Source of the DNA: Inia geoffrensis
Lineage: Eukaryota; Chordata; Mammalia; Artiodactyla; Iniidae
Reading direction: 5' to 3'
Length of the DNA: 64,000 nt
Assembly: GCA_036417435.1 (NCBI GenBank)
Contig: CM070899.1
Span: 177,039,494-177,103,493, forward strand
The notes beneath the pieces are model-generated. The model made no database searches and was not told the origin of the DNA. It saw nothing but the letters and a program-made list of their open reading frames with translations. This document shows positions 36,071 to 46,010 of this stretch, in pieces (position 1 is the stretch's first letter; each line of letters opens with the position of its first letter). A program made the position numbers and the translations under genes.

Positions 36071-36888
36071 CAAGACTAAGTCTTCCATTCATGGAATTTA
36101 CGTTTCAGCGGAAGGGTCGGGGGAGGCGTAGGCCACAACGTAAGCTATTTCCTCTTCAGTAAAACGGTGGGACAGCTTCCTAGGTTCCCTTTGAAAGTTT
36201 AGGGCCTGTTAGTTTAGCATGTGATCAAAGCTCAGACTATAGCAAGAGCTGCCTACTACTATACTGTCAGTACACGGTTGATCATGTGCGTATTACGGCT
36301 TTCCTTTACAAACAGGGACAACTAACACAATTGGGTAGAGCTATGTTCAAAACTCTATTCAATTTCAACACATTCGCGATGCATCACGACCCTCTCTACT
36401 TTGCCTCTGACCCATGGTTAGCAGCTGCCCCTAGTTTCAAAAGGCTCTGTTAGGCATTTGGTATTTCGCCCGTCTTGTATTTGCTCGTCGTCACGGGTTA
36501 TGGCTGCAGAAAAGTTGGTTTCGGTTTAGCAGGGCAGCAAGGTGCTGGGGAGAAAGGGAGGCGTCACGCTACGTTAACAATACAACCCAACGGACTGAAT
36601 GAAAAAGACGGCAGTGGTGCTAGGACCAGGCAGAGGCCGTGCAGGTTTCAGAGCAGCTCTCCGTTCTCCATACCGAACCCGGAAGTTTCTTCGGAAACGC
36701 GCCCTTTCAGCACTCTAGCCCGCCCCAAGAAGTGCCCATCCCGCAACAACCGCTGCAGCAGCCCAGAAAAGCGCAGCGTCTAAAACTGCGGCTGAGGTGG
36801 GGCAGCGGCCAAGAGCCCCTTGACAGTGCAGTGAGCTCCGAGCCTCCTAGCCCTCCCGCCCGCGCGCCCGCGCCGCGGGCCACGCCCA

Positions 36889-36896
36889 TGACGTCG
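36889..36896 (+). promoter_or_regulatory. CRE-like element TGACGTCG upstream of OTUD1
   Basis: Seven of eight bases match the palindromic cAMP response element, about 530 bp before the OTUD1 ATG inside the CpG island. CREB/ATF binding is inferred from the motif only. Confidence 0.45.
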
Positions 36897-36983
36897 CCGA
36901 ACAGGGCGGGGCGAGCCGGAGGGGCAGGACGAACCCCGGCGGTTGAATGGGGCGACACGACGAGCCGCGCATTCCAGCGGGGG

Positions 36984-36989
36984 CACGTG
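36984..36989 (+). promoter_or_regulatory. E-box CACGTG in OTUD1 promoter
   Basis: A palindromic CACGTG in the context GGGGCACGTGACGCGG, about 430 bp before the start codon. This context suits USF, MYC/MAX or MiT/TFE factors. Binding is inferred. Confidence 0.45.
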
Positions 36990-37265
36990 ACGCGGCCGCG
37001 CGGCCTGAGGTAAACAACCGCGGCCCCGCCTCCTGGCCCCTCAGCGAGCGGCGCGCTGCTCCTAGCCGGTGGGACGCGCTCCAGCAGGGCGGGCGGCTTC
37101 CTCCGAGAGTCCCCAGCGGCCGCCGCGGGCCGGAGCAGCTGCAGCGGGCGCAGGCGTCCCGGGTTTGCGGACCGAGCGCGCCGGCAGGGGTCGAGCGCGC
37201 GTCCCCTCCCCGCCCCCACCGCGTGCTGTGGCGCAGCAGGAATTTGGCGGGGCCCCGGGCGCTAT

Positions 37266-37577
37266 ATGCGGCTGCTGACGCGCCGGCGGCCCTTGGGTCA
37301 TTGCTATTCTCGGGGCACTGGGTCACCGCGCTCGGCCGGCCCCCTCTCCCGGGCCCGGAGGGTGTGTCCCCTCACTGGGGCTCGGCGCGCCTATAAGGGG
37401 CCGAGCGGCGGGCAGGGACATGCAGCTCTACAGCAGCGTCTGCACCCACTACCCAGCCGGGGGCCCTGGTCCCACGGCCGCAGCCCCCGCTCCGCCCGCC
37501 GCCGCCGCCGCCCAGTTCAAGGTCTCGCTGCAGCCCTCGGGACCCGCCGGCGGCGCGCCGGAGCCCGATACCGGTGA
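37266..37577 (+). other. Upstream ORF overlapping the OTUD1 start out of frame
   Basis: An ATG 154 bp before the OTUD1 start opens a 103-codon Arg/Pro-rich frame that overlaps the first ~158 bases of the coding region in a different frame. The context is poor (pyrimidine at +4). It would act as an inhibitory uORF only if the transcript begins upstream of 37266. It may equally be a chance frame in GC-rich DNA. Confidence 0.3.
37392..37397 (+). promoter_or_regulatory. TATA-like TATAAG just upstream of OTUD1 ATG
   Basis: The motif CTATAAGGGG lies only about 25 bp before the coding ATG. If used as a TATA box it would place transcription start at or inside the start codon, so either it is not the main core promoter or the sequence lies within the 5' UTR. 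A second TATA-like TATATG occurs at 37263-37268. Confidence 0.3.
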
Positions 37578-38871
37578 GTGCCAGCCGGCCGCGGCCGCCG
37601 AGCCCCGCGAAGCCGCCGCCGCCCCCGCCGCCAAGATGCCCGCCTTCTCCTCCTGCTTCGAGATGGTGTCTGGGGCCGCCGCCCCCGCTTCGGCCGCCGC
37701 CGCCGCCGCCGGGCCGCCCGGCGGGTCCTGCAAGCCGCCGCTGCCACCGCACTACACGTCCACGGCGCAGATCACCGTGCGGGCCCTGGGCGCCGACCGG
37801 CTCCTGCTGCGCGGCCCGGAGCCCGGCGCCGCGGCGCCCGCCGCCCCGCGCGGCCGCTGCCTCCTGCTGGCTCCGCCATCCGGCGCCCCGGTCCCGCCGC
37901 GGCGGGGCTCCTCGGCCTGGCTCCTGGAGGAGCTGCTGAGGCCCGACGGCCCCGAGCCCTCCGGCGTGGACGCGGCCCTCGAGGGGCCCGAAAGAAACTT
38001 CCGACTGAGCGAGCACCGCCAGGCCCTGGCCGCCGCCAAGCACCGCGGCCCCGCGCCGCCCCCGGAGAGCCCGGAAGCCGGTCCCGGCCCGTGGGCCGAG
38101 GAGCGCCCTGCGGAGAGGAGCCTCCGGGGCTGGGACAGGGCCGGCGACCGCGGCCACCCTCCTCCCAGCGCCGACGAGGCGCGGCGGCCCGACCCGGAGG
38201 CCGAGGCGCCTCCGGCGCGGAGCGGCGAGGCGGTCCCGGATGGCGCGGCCGAGGCGGCGATCGTTTCCAGGTCGGATCCCAAGGACGAGAAGCTGGCCCT
38301 GTACCTGGCCGAGGTGGAGAAGCAGGACAAGTACCTGCGGCAGAGGAGCAAGTACCGATTTCACATCATTCCCGACGGCAACTGCCTCTACCGAGCGGTC
38401 AGCAAGGCGGTGTACGGGGACCAGAGCCTGCACCGGGAGCTGCGGGAGCAGACGGTGCACTACATCGCCGACCACCTCGACCACTTTAGCCCCCTGATTG
38501 AGGGCGACGTGGGGGAGTTTATCATCGCCGCTGCTCAGGACGGGGCGTGGGCCGGGTACCCTGAACTTCTGGCCATGGGGCAGATGCTGAACGTGAATAT
38601 ACATCTGACTACTGGTGGGAGGCTGGAGAGCCCCACGGTGTCTACCATGATTCACTATTTGGGCCCAGAGGATTCCCTAAGGCCTAGCATTTGGCTCAGT
38701 TGGCTCAGTAATGGACATTACGACGCGGTGTTTGATCACTCCTATCCGAATCCGGAGTATGACACTTGGTGCAGGCAGACTCAAGTGCAAAGAAAACGCG
38801 ACGAAGAACTCGCCAAGTCCATGGCCATATCCCTATCCAAAATGTATATTGAACAAAACGCATGCTCTTGA
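37420..38871 (+). CDS. OTUD1: OTU-domain deubiquitinase 1, single exon, complete
   Basis: Cysteine protease of the OTU family that removes ubiquitin; family knowledge gives a preference for K63-linked chains and roles in innate immune, TGF-beta/SMAD7, p53 and oxidative-stress signalling. The frame is open for 483 codons from an ATG in CpG-island sequence to TGA. The N-terminal ~285 residues are Ala/Pro-rich and look disordered, with alanine runs near 27-31, 57-60, 65-68 and 92-97. A charged helical stretch (about 286-309) precedes the OTU domain (about 311-440). The catalytic motif DGNCLY places Asp319 and Cys322, and NGHYDAVF places His433. A ubiquitin-interacting motif follows at about 459-478 (RDEELAKSMAISLSK). 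Human OTUD1, as I recall it, has 481 residues with C320 and H431, so two residues are gained upstream of the catalytic Cys. The start matches the conserved MQLYSSVCTHYPAG N-terminus. There is no intron, frameshift or missing catalytic residue. Confidence 0.97.
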   Translation: MQLYSSVCTHYPAGGPGPTAAAPAPPAAAAAQFKVSLQPSGPAGGAPEPDTGECQPAAAAEPREAAAAPAAKMPAFSSCFEMVSGAAAPASAAAAAAGPPGGSCKPPLPPHYTSTAQITVRALGADRLLLRGPEPGAAAPAAPRGRCLLLAPPSGAPVPPRRGSSAWLLEELLRPDGPEPSGVDAALEGPERNFRLSEHRQALAAAKHRGPAPPPESPEAGPGPWAEERPAERSLRGWDRAGDRGHPPPSADEARRPDPEAEAPPARSGEAVPDGAAEAAIVSRSDPKDEKLALYLAEVEKQDKYLRQRSKYRFHIIPDGNCLYRAVSKAVYGDQSLHRELREQTVHYIADHLDHFSPLIEGDVGEFIIAAAQDGAWAGYPELLAMGQMLNVNIHLTTGGRLESPTVSTMIHYLGPEDSLRPSIWLSWLSNGHYDAVFDHSYPNPEYDTWCRQTQVQRKRDEELAKSMAISLSKMYIEQNACS

Positions 38872-39891
38872 AGTGTCTGAACCCCTCCACCCTGGGAAAA
38901 TTGCAGACCTAATTTGTGTTTGGAGAATTACATGAACTCTAATCAGGGTAATAGCACTTTTAAACTTTCAAGTAGATTTACTGTAGGTGTAATGCCTTAA
39001 TCATTTTTTTGAATGTTTTTTCCTCAGAGCTGAAGGTTGCTGGGCACCTAAGTGATGTTTCATGATAGCTTTGGGTGATCCTACTGCTATTTATCATTTG
39101 CTGTATAAAGTTGGCACTACTTAATTTGCAAGCTGGTTTCTCACAGTGTAAATTTTGTTCATTCCTGGTAATCTATTTTCTATAAGAATGTATTTTTGCA
39201 CAACATTTTTAACAATTGGTGTATCTTCATCTATGATGTGTTCCATTTTGACACACAGCTTTCCGGCATAAATCCAGAGAAGTGTTTTATATGAAGTTCA
39301 TTATTTTGAACAGAGTTTGTGATTTAGTATTTTTTGTTGCTGAATTTGAATTTTACAGTTCCTAAGTAATTATTTAAAATGGATATTGATGCATTCATGT
39401 TACCAGATGATTGGCCCATTCCGTTTTGGTGAAACAGATTTGTTGTTTGGAAAATCATTATTTTTCTAGAAATGGTCAACCTTTTAAAGAGAAAATACTT
39501 AAGGGGAGGTTACGGGAAGAATTTTTTCTTTTTTCTTTGAAGAATAGTACCAGCTCTTGAATGAAAGTCTGATATTTGCTGATGGCAGAGTGATTATTCT
39601 GTACTCTGGTTGAGGTTTAGAGTAGATTGTCTGGTGCTCTCAATTGTTTTTATTTATATTTGTCATTTTGTTGAAAAAATAATTTTAACATGATAGAAGA
39701 CTTTGTGACGAGATAAGTCTCCTGCTTTATATATAGCCTCTTGGATTCACCCGAGAGATTGAAAAACTAATGGCATAAATGCCCCCAACCAACCTTGGCA
39801 GTTATTTTCCAGCAGAAGAATACTGTCTTCATAGTCTATTCCTTTTAAATTCTTTCACAAGGCAAAATAGGATTGCCCTGTATTATGTACA

Positions 39892-39897
39892 AATAAA
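39892..39897 (+). terminator. OTUD1: Proximal poly(A) signal of OTUD1
   Basis: AATAAA about 1.0 kb after the stop codon, followed by TG-rich sequence within 20 bases (tgtctgtatac). A candidate alternative 3' end. Confidence 0.5.
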
Positions 39898-40101
39898 AAT
39901 GTCTGTATACAAGAGCTTGTATGGTTTGCTGGGTCAAACAATGTTTCCAACCTAAAACCTATCTCATTTCCACTTTAACTACTTTTAGTCGTATTTATTA
40001 AGTAATGCAGTTTGTACTTTTTTATTTTGTAACATTTTGTGATTTTTTTGTACAATATCGTATTTGTACAATTGAGCAATTCTCAGCTGATGGAATGAAT
40101 G

Positions 40102-40107
40102 AATAAA
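40102..40107 (+). terminator. OTUD1: Distal poly(A) signal of OTUD1
   Basis: AATAAA with a U/GU-rich downstream element (ttttatgtgtttttgg) starting about 20 bases later. It predicts cleavage near 40125 and a 3' UTR of about 1.25 kb. Confidence 0.75.
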
Positions 40108-40730
40108 ATGTGGAATTTTACTTTTATGTGTTTTTGGCTAAAGTGATTTTTAAATGATAAAGTGACATCTGTAGGAACCTTTCTTACATGTATACAATTT
40201 TTTTTCATGTGTAAAGATGTCAGAATTATGAGAGGTTTCTTAAGTTCTCACGTAAACAGGATAGGACAACCAGTAATTTCAGAGGATAAGTCTCAATGAA
40301 ATGTAATTTAAAGGTGGAGTAACTCAGGAAATTGCTCTCATTATTTCTCATTATAATTCCTATCTAAGACTATAGATGTACCAATGGCTAATGAACAGGG
40401 AAATGCAAGTATTGTGTTAACCAGCACAACGTCTAAGTTTTGTGTGCCACTCACTGTCAGCACAGATTTTAATGTTTTAAAGAGTAAACAAAGCAGCGGC
40501 CTAACTTTTATCCAGTCTGGCCTTTTGAGATCAAGGGAATGCATTAATTTTAAGATGTGTTATCAGATTTAGTTGAGAAACGTGTCTGTATACATAGTGC
40601 TGGTATGCCTATTGCAGGATATGCACAGCTAGTTTGGATTTTTTAGTTTTCAGTTGATGTCATGGTAATAGCTGACTTTGAGTTCCTTGCTTGACTGTGG
40701 AAGGGTGGTCAAGGACCAATGGAGGGACTT

Positions 40731-41011
40731 CCCTGGTGGCGCTGTGGTTAAGAATCCGCTTGCCAATGCAGGGGACACGGGTTTGAGCCCTGGTCCGGGG
40801 AGATCTCACATGCTGCAGAGCAGCTAAGCCCGTGAGCCACAACTACTGAAGCCCATGCGCCTAGAGCCCGTGCTCTGCAGCAAGAGAAGCCACCGCAATG
40901 AGAAGCCCGCGCACCACAACGAAGAGTAGCCCCCGCTCGCTCGCCGCACCTAGAGAAAGCCCGCGCACAGCAATGAAGACCCAACGTGGCCAAAAATAAA
41001 TAAGTAAACAA
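40731..41011 (+). mobile_element. CHR-2-type SINE, long form
   Basis: Forward long form: 'gggacttccctggtggcgct', 'cagctaagcccgtgagcc', 'gaagacccaacgtggcc', A-rich tail. First repeat downstream of OTUD1. Duplication unclear. Confidence 0.95.
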
Positions 41012-41790
41012 GGAGTGGAAGGATCCCGTTGGTTATCGAGGAAAGGCAATTGGTCAAAGGTTTAAATGTTACCTAATAATGAATCTCTGGTTTTTAGGTA
41101 AGATAAGGTTTGCTTCATGGCTTCTCTAATTATGTAACTTGGGAAGAAAGAAATACTTTTATTTGAATTACGCAGCTAAATGTGGTTTCCCCCCTTTTCT
41201 CCACCTTGTTTAGAGACGTATAAAATTTGGAGATGCTTAAAGTTTACAGAAGGAATGAATAGACTTAATTAGGTGTAAGTTCCTAAAAGGCATCTGTAAG
41301 CCCATTCCTATATTGAGGAAACAGTTTTCTCTGTGTTGTTCTGTTTCATTTTCAAATTAGGATCCCAAGTCCTTGATTTAGATTCCCAAGGAGGGTGATA
41401 CGTTTAAATAAAACTCAGTGGATCCCAAGATTGTATTACGTGGTACCATGTTATTTTGGTTGTCTTGCCTGAAAAGTTTTATGTTTTTCTCATCCTCTTT
41501 CTATAGTTTTTCGTTGTCGTCGTTGTTTGGAAGAAATGTAATATTTGTCACTCCCTGTGCTACATGTTTATTTTCTACTGCCATACCAGTTTTGTTTGTT
41601 AGTAGTAGCAATTCTTGATCACCGAGGACTTGAACAGTGGAAGGTGTGGAAATGTGGTTGACTCGGATTTCCTTTTAGCAGACAGATTTATTAAACAGTT
41701 CATTCCTTCAGTTACTCATATAGCAGCAAAGAGGCTCAAAACCATGTGAAGGAAGCAGTTGATGCTATGAGCTAAAGTTTGTTTAGAGTT

Positions 41791-41820
41791 TACTCCCCCA
41801 TAAATTATGATGGGGGAGTA
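41791..41820. repeat. Perfect 11-bp inverted repeat
   Basis: TACTCCCCCAT (41791-41801), 8-base loop, ATGGGGGAGTA (41810-41820). Confidence 0.95.
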
Positions 41821-41860
41821 TAGAATCTATAAGTAAATACAATTGTGTTTTCAGGTAAAG

Positions 41861-41879
41861 TAGTATGAAAATCATACTA
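41861..41879. repeat. Perfect 8-bp hairpin
   Basis: TAGTATGA, loop AAA, TCATACTA; 40 bp after the 11-bp inverted repeat. Confidence 0.95.
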
Positions 41880-42644
41880 GTAATTTAAACTTTCATTAAA
41901 GGGGTACCTAGATAAAAACCATGAGACAAATAACTATTAGTGTGATTTTTTTTTTTTTTTTTTTAATTACTGTCATTTAAAAACTAAAATGGCCTAGTAG
42001 GTCAGGATTTCGGTGAAAACCTAAAACCCAATTCCTTGATCCTCTTGTTCATTTTCCACTCACATTTTTCTCTTAGGATAAAACAGACTCATGGTAGCAT
42101 TTTTTAACTGAACTTAGTAAACCACTATTGATAAGTTGCATGAGGGCATGTACCTGTGATTCTTCAGTTACGTTTCTCTGAACTGGTAGTCTATATGCTT
42201 TATGTAGTAACATTTCATTAGGCACAAAGCCTTTTCTCAGAAACCACATTTTATAGAGGAGAGGAAATGCATTAGCATCCTTTGAAGGTCAGAATTGGTT
42301 ATCTTCAGCTTGGGTAAATATAGTCTTATAGTACAATGTTTTCGTCATAATTTTTGTACTGAAAAGAAAAAGGGGTTGAGATAATCTCACTACTTTATGT
42401 GTTTTTCCTCTTTCCCAAAGAGATGAGAAAGTTTAAACTCTAAAATTTTACCGTGCTATTCGATGTGCTCATATGAAGGAAGAGCACTGAGAATAAAAAT
42501 AGATTTCAGACCTTTGGACATCGGATAAATTCATATGTAGGTCAATGTAGTGGAATAATTCAAGTGTCTACTTCAAATGTGTAACGTATTCAATTTTAAG
42601 GTATTTGACACATGAGATCGTAAGTCCATACCTTATTATTTATT

Positions 42645-42745
42645 TATTTTAAAATTTTTATTGGTGTATAGTTGATTTACAATGTGTTAGTTTCAGGTGT
42701 ACAGCAAAGTGAATCAGTTATACATATATCCACTCTTTTTTTAGT
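42645..42745 (-). mobile_element. L1 3'-end fragment
   Basis: Antisense L1 3' end: 'ttggtgtatagttgatttac', 'ttagtttcaggtgtacagca', 'atcagttatacatatatcc'. Confidence 0.85.
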
Positions 42746-42839
42746 GTTTATTTCTTTTGACATCCCTAGAGTGTCTATAACTATCTCAAAGAGGCACTGA
42801 GAAACTAGATGGCATTTCATTCAGTTTCATTCCCCAAAT

Positions 42840-42955
42840 GTACTAAGTGCAATGGGCATGGGCTCTATTATGTTCCCTCATGCGTCTCCTGGGTTCCAGC
42901 CCAGTACCTAGCAGAGTAAATGTTCAGTAGATACTCACTGAATGAAGACATTTTT
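42840..42955 (+). mobile_element. L2 3'-end fragment
   Basis: 'ccagcccagtacctagcaga', 'gtaaatgttcagtagatact', 'cactgaatgaagaca'. Confidence 0.65.
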
Positions 42956-43032
42956 TAAAAAAAAGAAGGCATCTCATTATTATTTAACTTTGCATACCTT
43001 TTATTGAATGGGCCATATCTTTTATATATATA

Positions 43033-43377
43033 TAAATTTATTTTATTTATTTTATTTTTGGCTGCATTGGGTTTTTGTTGCTGCATGCGGGCTTTTCTCT
43101 GGTTCCGGCAAGCGGGGGCTACGCTTCGTTGTGGTGCGCGGGCTTCTCATTGCGGTGGCTTCTCTTGTTGGGGACCACGGGCTCTAGGCACGTGGGCTTC
43201 AGTAGTTGTGGCACATGGGCTCAGTAGTTGTGGCTCATGGGCTCTAGGGCACAGGCTCAGTAGTTGTGCACGGGCTTAGTTGCTCCATGGCGTGTGGGAT
43301 CTTCCTGGACCAGGGCTCGAACCCGTGTTCTCTGCATTGGCAGACGGATTCTTAACCACTGCGCCACCAGGGAAGCC
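43033..43377 (-). mobile_element. CHR-2-type SINE, long form
   Basis: Reverse long form: (TTTA)n, 'ggctgcattgggtttttgtt', 'gggcttctcattgcggtgg', 'gcgccaccagggaagcccc'. Confidence 0.95.
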
Positions 43378-43664
43378 CCTGAAGGAAGAAATTGAAGGGA
43401 AGTATGAGCTTGGGAATATTTAGTTGGTGGATGTGAAAATTAAAGATGATTTGACTCTACAATTACTGGGAATCATCACTGCCAAAGTAATTCTGAGCAT
43501 TTTAAACTGAAGTAGTATTATAAAAAGGGTATTAAAGTATTGAATTCTATCATGGGAAAAAAAGGTTTTGAAACCAAAAATTAGAATTTATTGATTTTAC
43601 CTTTGTGTCATCTTCCAAATCTTGAGGCCTCGGCTCAGAAAGATTATTTAAAAGTAGAACTTCA

Positions 43665-43878
43665 GGGCTTCCCTGGTGGCGCAGTGGTTAGGAGTCCTCT
43701 TGCCGATGCAGGGGGCGAGGGTTCGTGCCCCGGTCTGGGAAGATCCCACATGCCGCGGAGCGGCTGGACCCGTGAGCCATGGCCGCTGAGCCTGTGCGTC
43801 CGGAGCCTGTGCTCCTCAACGGGAGAGGCCACAACAGTGAGAGGCCCGCGTACCGCAAAAAAAAAAAGAAAAAAAAAA
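43665..43878 (+). mobile_element. CHR SINE, cetacean long body
   Basis: Forward 'ggcttccctggtggcgcagt', 'gagccatggccgctgagcct', 'gaggcccgcgtaccgc', A-rich tail. The flanking duplication is imperfect (GTAGAACTTCAG / GTACAGCTTCAC). Confidence 0.95.
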
Positions 43879-44379
43879 GGTACAGCTTCACTAATTTGAA
43901 GTGATTTTGAAGGTGTTGCTATATCCAAAGGGAGTTGATCTGACTTGCTTTAGGGGTAACATCCAACCCAAGTCCAGTCTACAGCAATTCCTAGTTTTGC
44001 TATGTTTTCTTTCTGTGGTTTGATTGGGGAAGAAATGTTGCACAGATTTCAAGCATGCGTTAGGACTGTTGTGTTCAATAGTCCTGGCTGCATGCTTATG
44101 CCATTGGTATGGGGCCTGGACAAGTAGCATGAATCAGATCAAAACAGATCTATTGGGAGAAAAATCAGTGTATTTCTTCCTACTGTAAATTAGGCCAGTG
44201 GCGATTATTCTATGAGTAATGTTCAGAGAGTTCACGGTCATCAGATTATTCGTAGTAAAACGTTATCTGGGCTGCTTTCTCACAAGTGAATTTTCTAAAT
44301 AATTGAACAGTCCATTTATGTGTAAAATAAAAAATAGAAAGACTGCTTTTGATAAAATTCTTTAAAAAGTAATCTATGG

Positions 44380-44733
44380 GGCTTCCCTGGTGGCGCAGTG
44401 GTTTAGAATCCACCTGCCAATGCAGGGGACACGGGTTCGAGCCCTAGTCCGGGAAGATTCCACATGCCGCGGAGCAACTAAGCCCGTGCACTACAACTAC
44501 TGAGCCTGCGCTCTAGAGCCCATGTGCCTAGAGCCAGAGCTCTGCAACAAGAGAAGCCACTGCAATGAGAAGCCTGCACACCGCAGCAAAGAGTAGCCCC
44601 TGCTCGCCGCAACTAGAGAAAAGCCTGGGTGCAGCAACAAAGACCAGTTCAGCCAAAAATAAATTTTAAAAAACCACTATTCACTTCATAGCAGTATACC
44701 ATATATACTCAATAAATATTTTTTTAAAAAAGG
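44380..44733 (+). mobile_element. CHR-2-type SINE with a short 3' transduction
   Basis: Perfect duplication AATCTATGG (44371-44379, 44734-44742). The SINE body ends with its own A-rich tail near 44673. About 40 bp of non-SINE sequence follows ('ccactattcacttcatagc'), then AATAAA (44711-44716) and a second A-rich tail next to the duplication. Confidence 0.85.
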
Positions 44734-44742
44734 AATCTATGG

Positions 44743-45464
44743 TACACTTATTTGCCTTTGTAAAATAACAGTACAGTTTAATCTTCCCTTAATGACTGAG
44801 GGGCCTCATGATGGCATGGATCAATGGCCGTGAAGCCTTGGCAGATTGCTGAGATGTGACAGTCCCTTTGTACTTTAAAGGCTCTCAGAGAGTTGGGACT
44901 TTTATCTTTGTGTTTTATTCTTTCCTGTCTCCTCCCTCACTTTCTGATTGTTCCTCTCACCACTGTCTCTTTCCAGCCTTAATTCTCCATCATAATTTCC
45001 TATGTTGAATTAGAGACACCATCAAACATGCTTGTCAGAACTGACTCTAAGATAATAGGAAATGGGTTTCTCATTCGCGACCAGGATGCTCTGCTATGAG
45101 TAATGTGCTTAAGCTTTAGTTTTTGGTCAACCAGAGAGCTTTTTGCCTTTGTCATCTTCTTTGCATTCTTTAATGGTATCCTGGAAATGCTGAATTTGTC
45201 TGATTAAGGGACTTGTGAATGTGTGCAGTGGCACATTAAAGCAAAAAAACAAAACAACATGGGTTAGTTGTCCTAATCCTCAGAATTGGAGTTGACTTGT
45301 CATTGCCTGGTTAGTATTTTGCTCCATCTCTGGCATATGGAATCCTTTATAGCAAGTACCTGCCATTGTCTTCCTTTTGCTTATAGTGTTTATGTTTCCT
45401 AATGGTGTTTTAAAAAAAAATCAAAGTTTTAACTTTTTAAATAGTCAAATCTCTTGAATTTTTG
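44743..45464. other. Unrecognised intergenic sequence
   Basis: No repeat or gene recognised. Confidence 0.45.
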
Positions 45465-45845
45465 TGATTCTTTTTTGTCTTCCAGTTTTATTGAGATATA
45501 ATTGGCATACAGCCTTGTATAAGTTTAAGGTGTACAACATAATGATTTGACTTACGTACATCGTGAAATGATTACCACAGTAAGTTTAGTGAACATCCTT
45601 CATCTGACAGATACAAAATTAAAGAAATAGAAAAAATAATTCTTTCCCCTGTGATGAGAGCTCTTAGGATTTCCTCTCAACAACTTTCATGTATAACATA
45701 CAGCAGTGTTAATTATATTTATCATGTTGTACATTACATCCCTACTACTAAGTTATAACTGGAATTTTGTACCCTTTGTCTTCATCCAGTTCCTCCTCCC
45801 CTGACCCCTGACCTCTGGTAACCAAAAATCTGATCACTTTCTCTG
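45465..45845 (-). mobile_element. L1 3'-end fragment
   Basis: Antisense L1: 'gttttattgagatataattg', 'aaggtgtacaacataatgat', 'gaaatgattaccacagtaag', 'tgacctctggtaacc'. Confidence 0.85.
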
Positions 45846-45849
45846 TGAG

Positions 45850-46010
45850 TTTGTTTGTTTGTTTGTTTTTGAAGTACAATTGACCTACAACACTATATTA
45901 GTTACTGGTGAACAACATAGTGATTTAATATTTCTATACCTTTCAAAATGATCACCATGATTAGTCTAGTTACCATGCTATGCATTTTTGTATGTAGTTT
46001 TCCAGTCCAC
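45850..46010 (-). mobile_element. Second L1 3'-end fragment
   Basis: A new antisense 3' end starts after (TTTG)n: 'gaagtacaattgacctacaa', 'gaacaacatagtgatttaat', 'aaaatgatcaccatgatt'. Same orientation as its left neighbour. Confidence 0.75.

Larger units (their letters stand above)
33960..36439. other. Sequence between last upstream SINE and CpG island
   Basis: Contains the L1 end at 34855-35031, a possible LTR (35100-35370), an L2 trace and a (GAAA)n stretch at 34758-34775. The last 400 bp before the island is unique. Frames of up to 99 codons show no motif. Confidence 0.45.
36440..38560. promoter_or_regulatory. OTUD1: CpG island covering OTUD1 promoter and 5' coding region
   Basis: CpG density rises sharply near 36.44 kb and stays high until about two thirds through the OTUD1 coding region. 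It is the only CpG island in the window. Visible motifs include an ETS-type CCGGAAGT (36679-36686), a CRE-like TGACGTCG (36889-36896), GC-box-like GGGCGGGGC near 36905, and an E-box CACGTG followed by ACG (36984-36989). Assignment of factors is inference. Edges are by eye. Confidence 0.9.
38872..40125 (+). other. OTUD1: OTUD1 3' untranslated region
   Basis: AT-rich, repeat-free sequence follows the stop codon and ends near two poly(A) signals. No SINE or L1 has inserted, unlike the flanks on both sides, which fits a retained transcribed exon. Several U-rich stretches and two copies of TTTGTACAAT (40047-40056, 40063-40072) precede the distal signal. The end is inferred from the distal AATAAA. 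Confidence 0.8.
41012..42640. other. Unique AT-rich sequence downstream of OTUD1
   Basis: No transposon is recognised except an isolated T-run of about 19 (41946-41964). Holds the two hairpins at 41791-41879. Confidence 0.5.

Noticed and set aside
37574..38489. Long Arg/Pro-rich frames in the other plus frames of OTUD1
   Set aside because: They are frame shadows caused by high GC content (few stop codons) and show no conserved motif.
37372..38655. 427-codon open frame on the minus strand over OTUD1
   Set aside because: It is the antisense shadow of a GC-rich coding region. It is Gly/Arg/Ala-rich with no domain, and the plus strand encodes a clear OTU protease.
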